5,823 nucleotides of DNA from Faecalibacterium sp. Its GTDB lineage: Bacteria > Bacillota > Clostridia > Oscillospirales > Ruminococcaceae. Shown piece by piece: positions 5,758 to 5,823 of this stretch; within the stretch, counting starts at the first letter, position 1; every line of letters begins with the position of its first letter. The position numbers and the translations under genes were made by a program. The notes under the pieces are model-generated. The model saw only the letters and a list, made by a program, of their open reading frames with translations. It ran no database searches and had not been told where the DNA came from. Location: the NCBI GenBank assembly GCA_017483235.1, contig JAFULE010000227.1, forward strand, positions 1 to 5,823. Direction: 5' to 3'.

Positions 5758-5791
5758 AAACGGGCCTTTGTTCAAAGGCCCGTTTCTTTTT
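5758..5791. terminator. Long hairpin between the two tRNA genes
   Basis: AAACGGGCCTTTG (5758-5770) pairs with CAAAGGCCCGTTT (5773-5785), a perfect 13-bp stem whose tip GTTC acts as the loop. The plus strand continues CTTTTTA, a fair T run; the minus strand has only TTTT before GCATAAG. It may be a plus-strand terminator facing the tRNA genes, or a processing hairpin in a joint tRNA transcript. No convincing promoter for tRNA-Cys lies between it and base 5750. Confidence 0.65.
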
Positions 5792-5792
5792 A

Positions 5793-5823
5793 TGGAGCGG
5801 CCGACGAGGCTCGAACTCGCTAC
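5793..5823 (-). tRNA. 3' end of a second tRNA, probably tRNA-Gly (cut by window edge)
   Basis: Minus strand: T arm GCGAG-TTCGAGC-CTCGT (5820-5804), acceptor 3' arm CGGCCGC (5803-5797), discriminator U73 (5796) and encoded CCA (5795-5793). The implied 5' acceptor GCGGCCG together with U73 fits bacterial tRNA-Gly, whose identity uses U73 and a G1-C72, C2-G71 start. The anticodon is outside the window, so the amino acid is an inference, while the tRNA identity itself is clear. Confidence 0.75.

Overview
The window is GC-rich bacterial chromosome. Gene content, codon choice and RNA signals fit a Gram-positive gut Clostridia genome of the Faecalibacterium / Subdoligranulum / Gemmiger type. This placement is inferred from the ThiI, CinA and desulfurase sequence style, the formate/nitrite-type channel, and a ZTP-type riboswitch with a terminator switch. 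It was not tested by any search.

Layout. (1) Bases 1-301, minus strand: the first 100 codons of a formate/nitrite transporter (FNT) family channel that runs off the left edge. (2) Bases 302-721 hold no protein gene but are full of signals. On the minus strand there is a TTGACA / extended -10 promoter, then a ZTP (pfl-motif) riboswitch whose 3' conserved GGGCA is also the 5' arm of a strong intrinsic terminator, then the channel's ribosome binding site. A divergent promoter for the plus-strand operon sits at about 650-679. (3) Bases 722-5567, plus strand: four genes in one direction. They are a NifS-type cysteine desulfurase, thiI (tRNA 4-thiouridine / thiamine sulfur transfer), cinA (overlapping thiI by ATGA), and a 338-residue membrane-anchored protein. 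A stacked double hairpin lies between the first two genes. (4) Bases 5568-5823: a bidirectional terminator, then on the minus strand tRNA-Cys with its own terminator, another long hairpin, and the 3' end of a second tRNA (probably Gly).

How the parts work together. The desulfurase and ThiI form a sulfur relay: the desulfurase takes sulfur from cysteine as a persulfide and ThiI, here without the rhodanese domain, puts it into tRNA uridine 8 and/or the thiazole pathway. CinA is a nucleotide-repair type enzyme (MoCF-like domain plus an NMN deamidase PncC domain). The ZTP switch ties a probable formate channel to one-carbon / purine status.

Most notable points: (a) the last operon gene, which would usually be left as hypothetical, aligns colinearly with the middle and C-terminal domains of its neighbour CinA, has lost the catalytic serine and the TGIAGPxGG loop, and has gained a C-terminal membrane anchor, so it looks like a membrane-tethered CinA pseudoenzyme; (b) the ZTP riboswitch pseudoknot keeps its pairing through a compensatory change; (c) the tRNA-Cys acceptor stem carries an apparent U2/C71 mismatch.
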